NCBI GenBank assembly: GCA_030833605.1
Contig: JAURGV010000144.1
Location: 1-6,213 of the forward strand
From: Rhodothermales bacterium
Lineage (GTDB): Bacteria; Bacteroidota; Rhodothermia; Rhodothermales; UBA10348
Reading direction: 5' to 3'
Length of the DNA stretch: 6,213 nt
The notes beneath the pieces were generated by a model. That model worked only from the letters and a program-made list of their open reading frames with translations, did not search any database and was not told the origin of the DNA. The translations under genes and the position numbers were made by a program. This document shows, in pieces, positions 6,153 through 6,213 of the stretch (position 1 is the first letter of the stretch; the number at the start of each line of letters is the position of its first letter).

Positions 6153-6213
6153 TTACCGTTTGACTTTTCCTACGGCGCGACGTTTTGTGGGTTTCTGTGT
6201 TACAAGACCGCGG
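6153..6213 (-). CDS. C-terminal tail of an upstream gene cut by the window edge
   Basis: On the minus strand one frame stays open from the window edge for 19 codons and ends in TAA, six bases before the glpD start. The tail is strongly basic (it contains KPTKRRAVGKVKR) and has no recognisable motif, so the product cannot be named. One of the other two frames stops after three codons. The other has no stop here but would read on through the glpD start. The short spacing to glpD suggests that this gene and glpD share a transcript. Glycerol kinase or a glycerol-responsive regulator would be natural neighbours, but that is a guess from context and nothing in these residues supports it. Nineteen open codons can also occur by chance. 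Confidence 0.4.
   Translation of the reverse strand, partial: RGLVTQKPTKRRAVGKVKR

Overview
The window looks like chromosomal DNA from a bacterium of the Bacteroidota, probably a free-living flavobacterium-like lineage. This is inferred from four things. The Gre-family protein has the N-terminal form I associate with that phylum (MSRAFVKE, then an IPPRAPLP segment). Shine-Dalgarno sequences are weak or absent. The phosphodiesterase is a lipoprotein. The ABC exporter, GlpF and GlpD sequences are unremarkable for that group. No tRNA, rRNA, CRISPR array, insertion sequence or phage gene was seen.

Every confident gene lies on the minus strand, so the transcribed order runs from high to low coordinates. 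First comes a probable 19-residue C-terminal tail of a gene cut by the window edge (6153-6213). Next is a tight glycerol/glycerol-3-phosphate cluster: the FAD glycerol-3-phosphate dehydrogenase glpD (4641-6146), a lipoprotein glycerophosphodiester phosphodiesterase (3689-4648, overlapping glpD by 8 bases) and the aquaglyceroporin glpF (2966-3673, 15 bases further on). A gap of about 500 bases without a convincing gene follows (2461-2965). It holds inverted repeats, a candidate rho-independent terminator and some unconvincing open frames. Beyond it are a 606-residue ABC exporter half-transporter (640-2460) and a GreA/GreB-family transcription factor (42-566).

The glycerol genes form a coherent scavenging route. 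The anchored phosphodiesterase releases glycerol-3-phosphate from deacylated phospholipid head groups outside the inner membrane. GlpF lets glycerol cross the inner membrane by facilitated diffusion. GlpD oxidises glycerol-3-phosphate to dihydroxyacetone phosphate and passes electrons to quinone. Glycerol kinase and a glycerol-3-phosphate permease are not in the window; either could lie upstream, beyond position 6213. The ABC exporter and the Gre factor have no visible functional link to the glycerol genes.

No previously undescribed system is evident. The least explained part is the 505-base gap between glpF and the ABC exporter.
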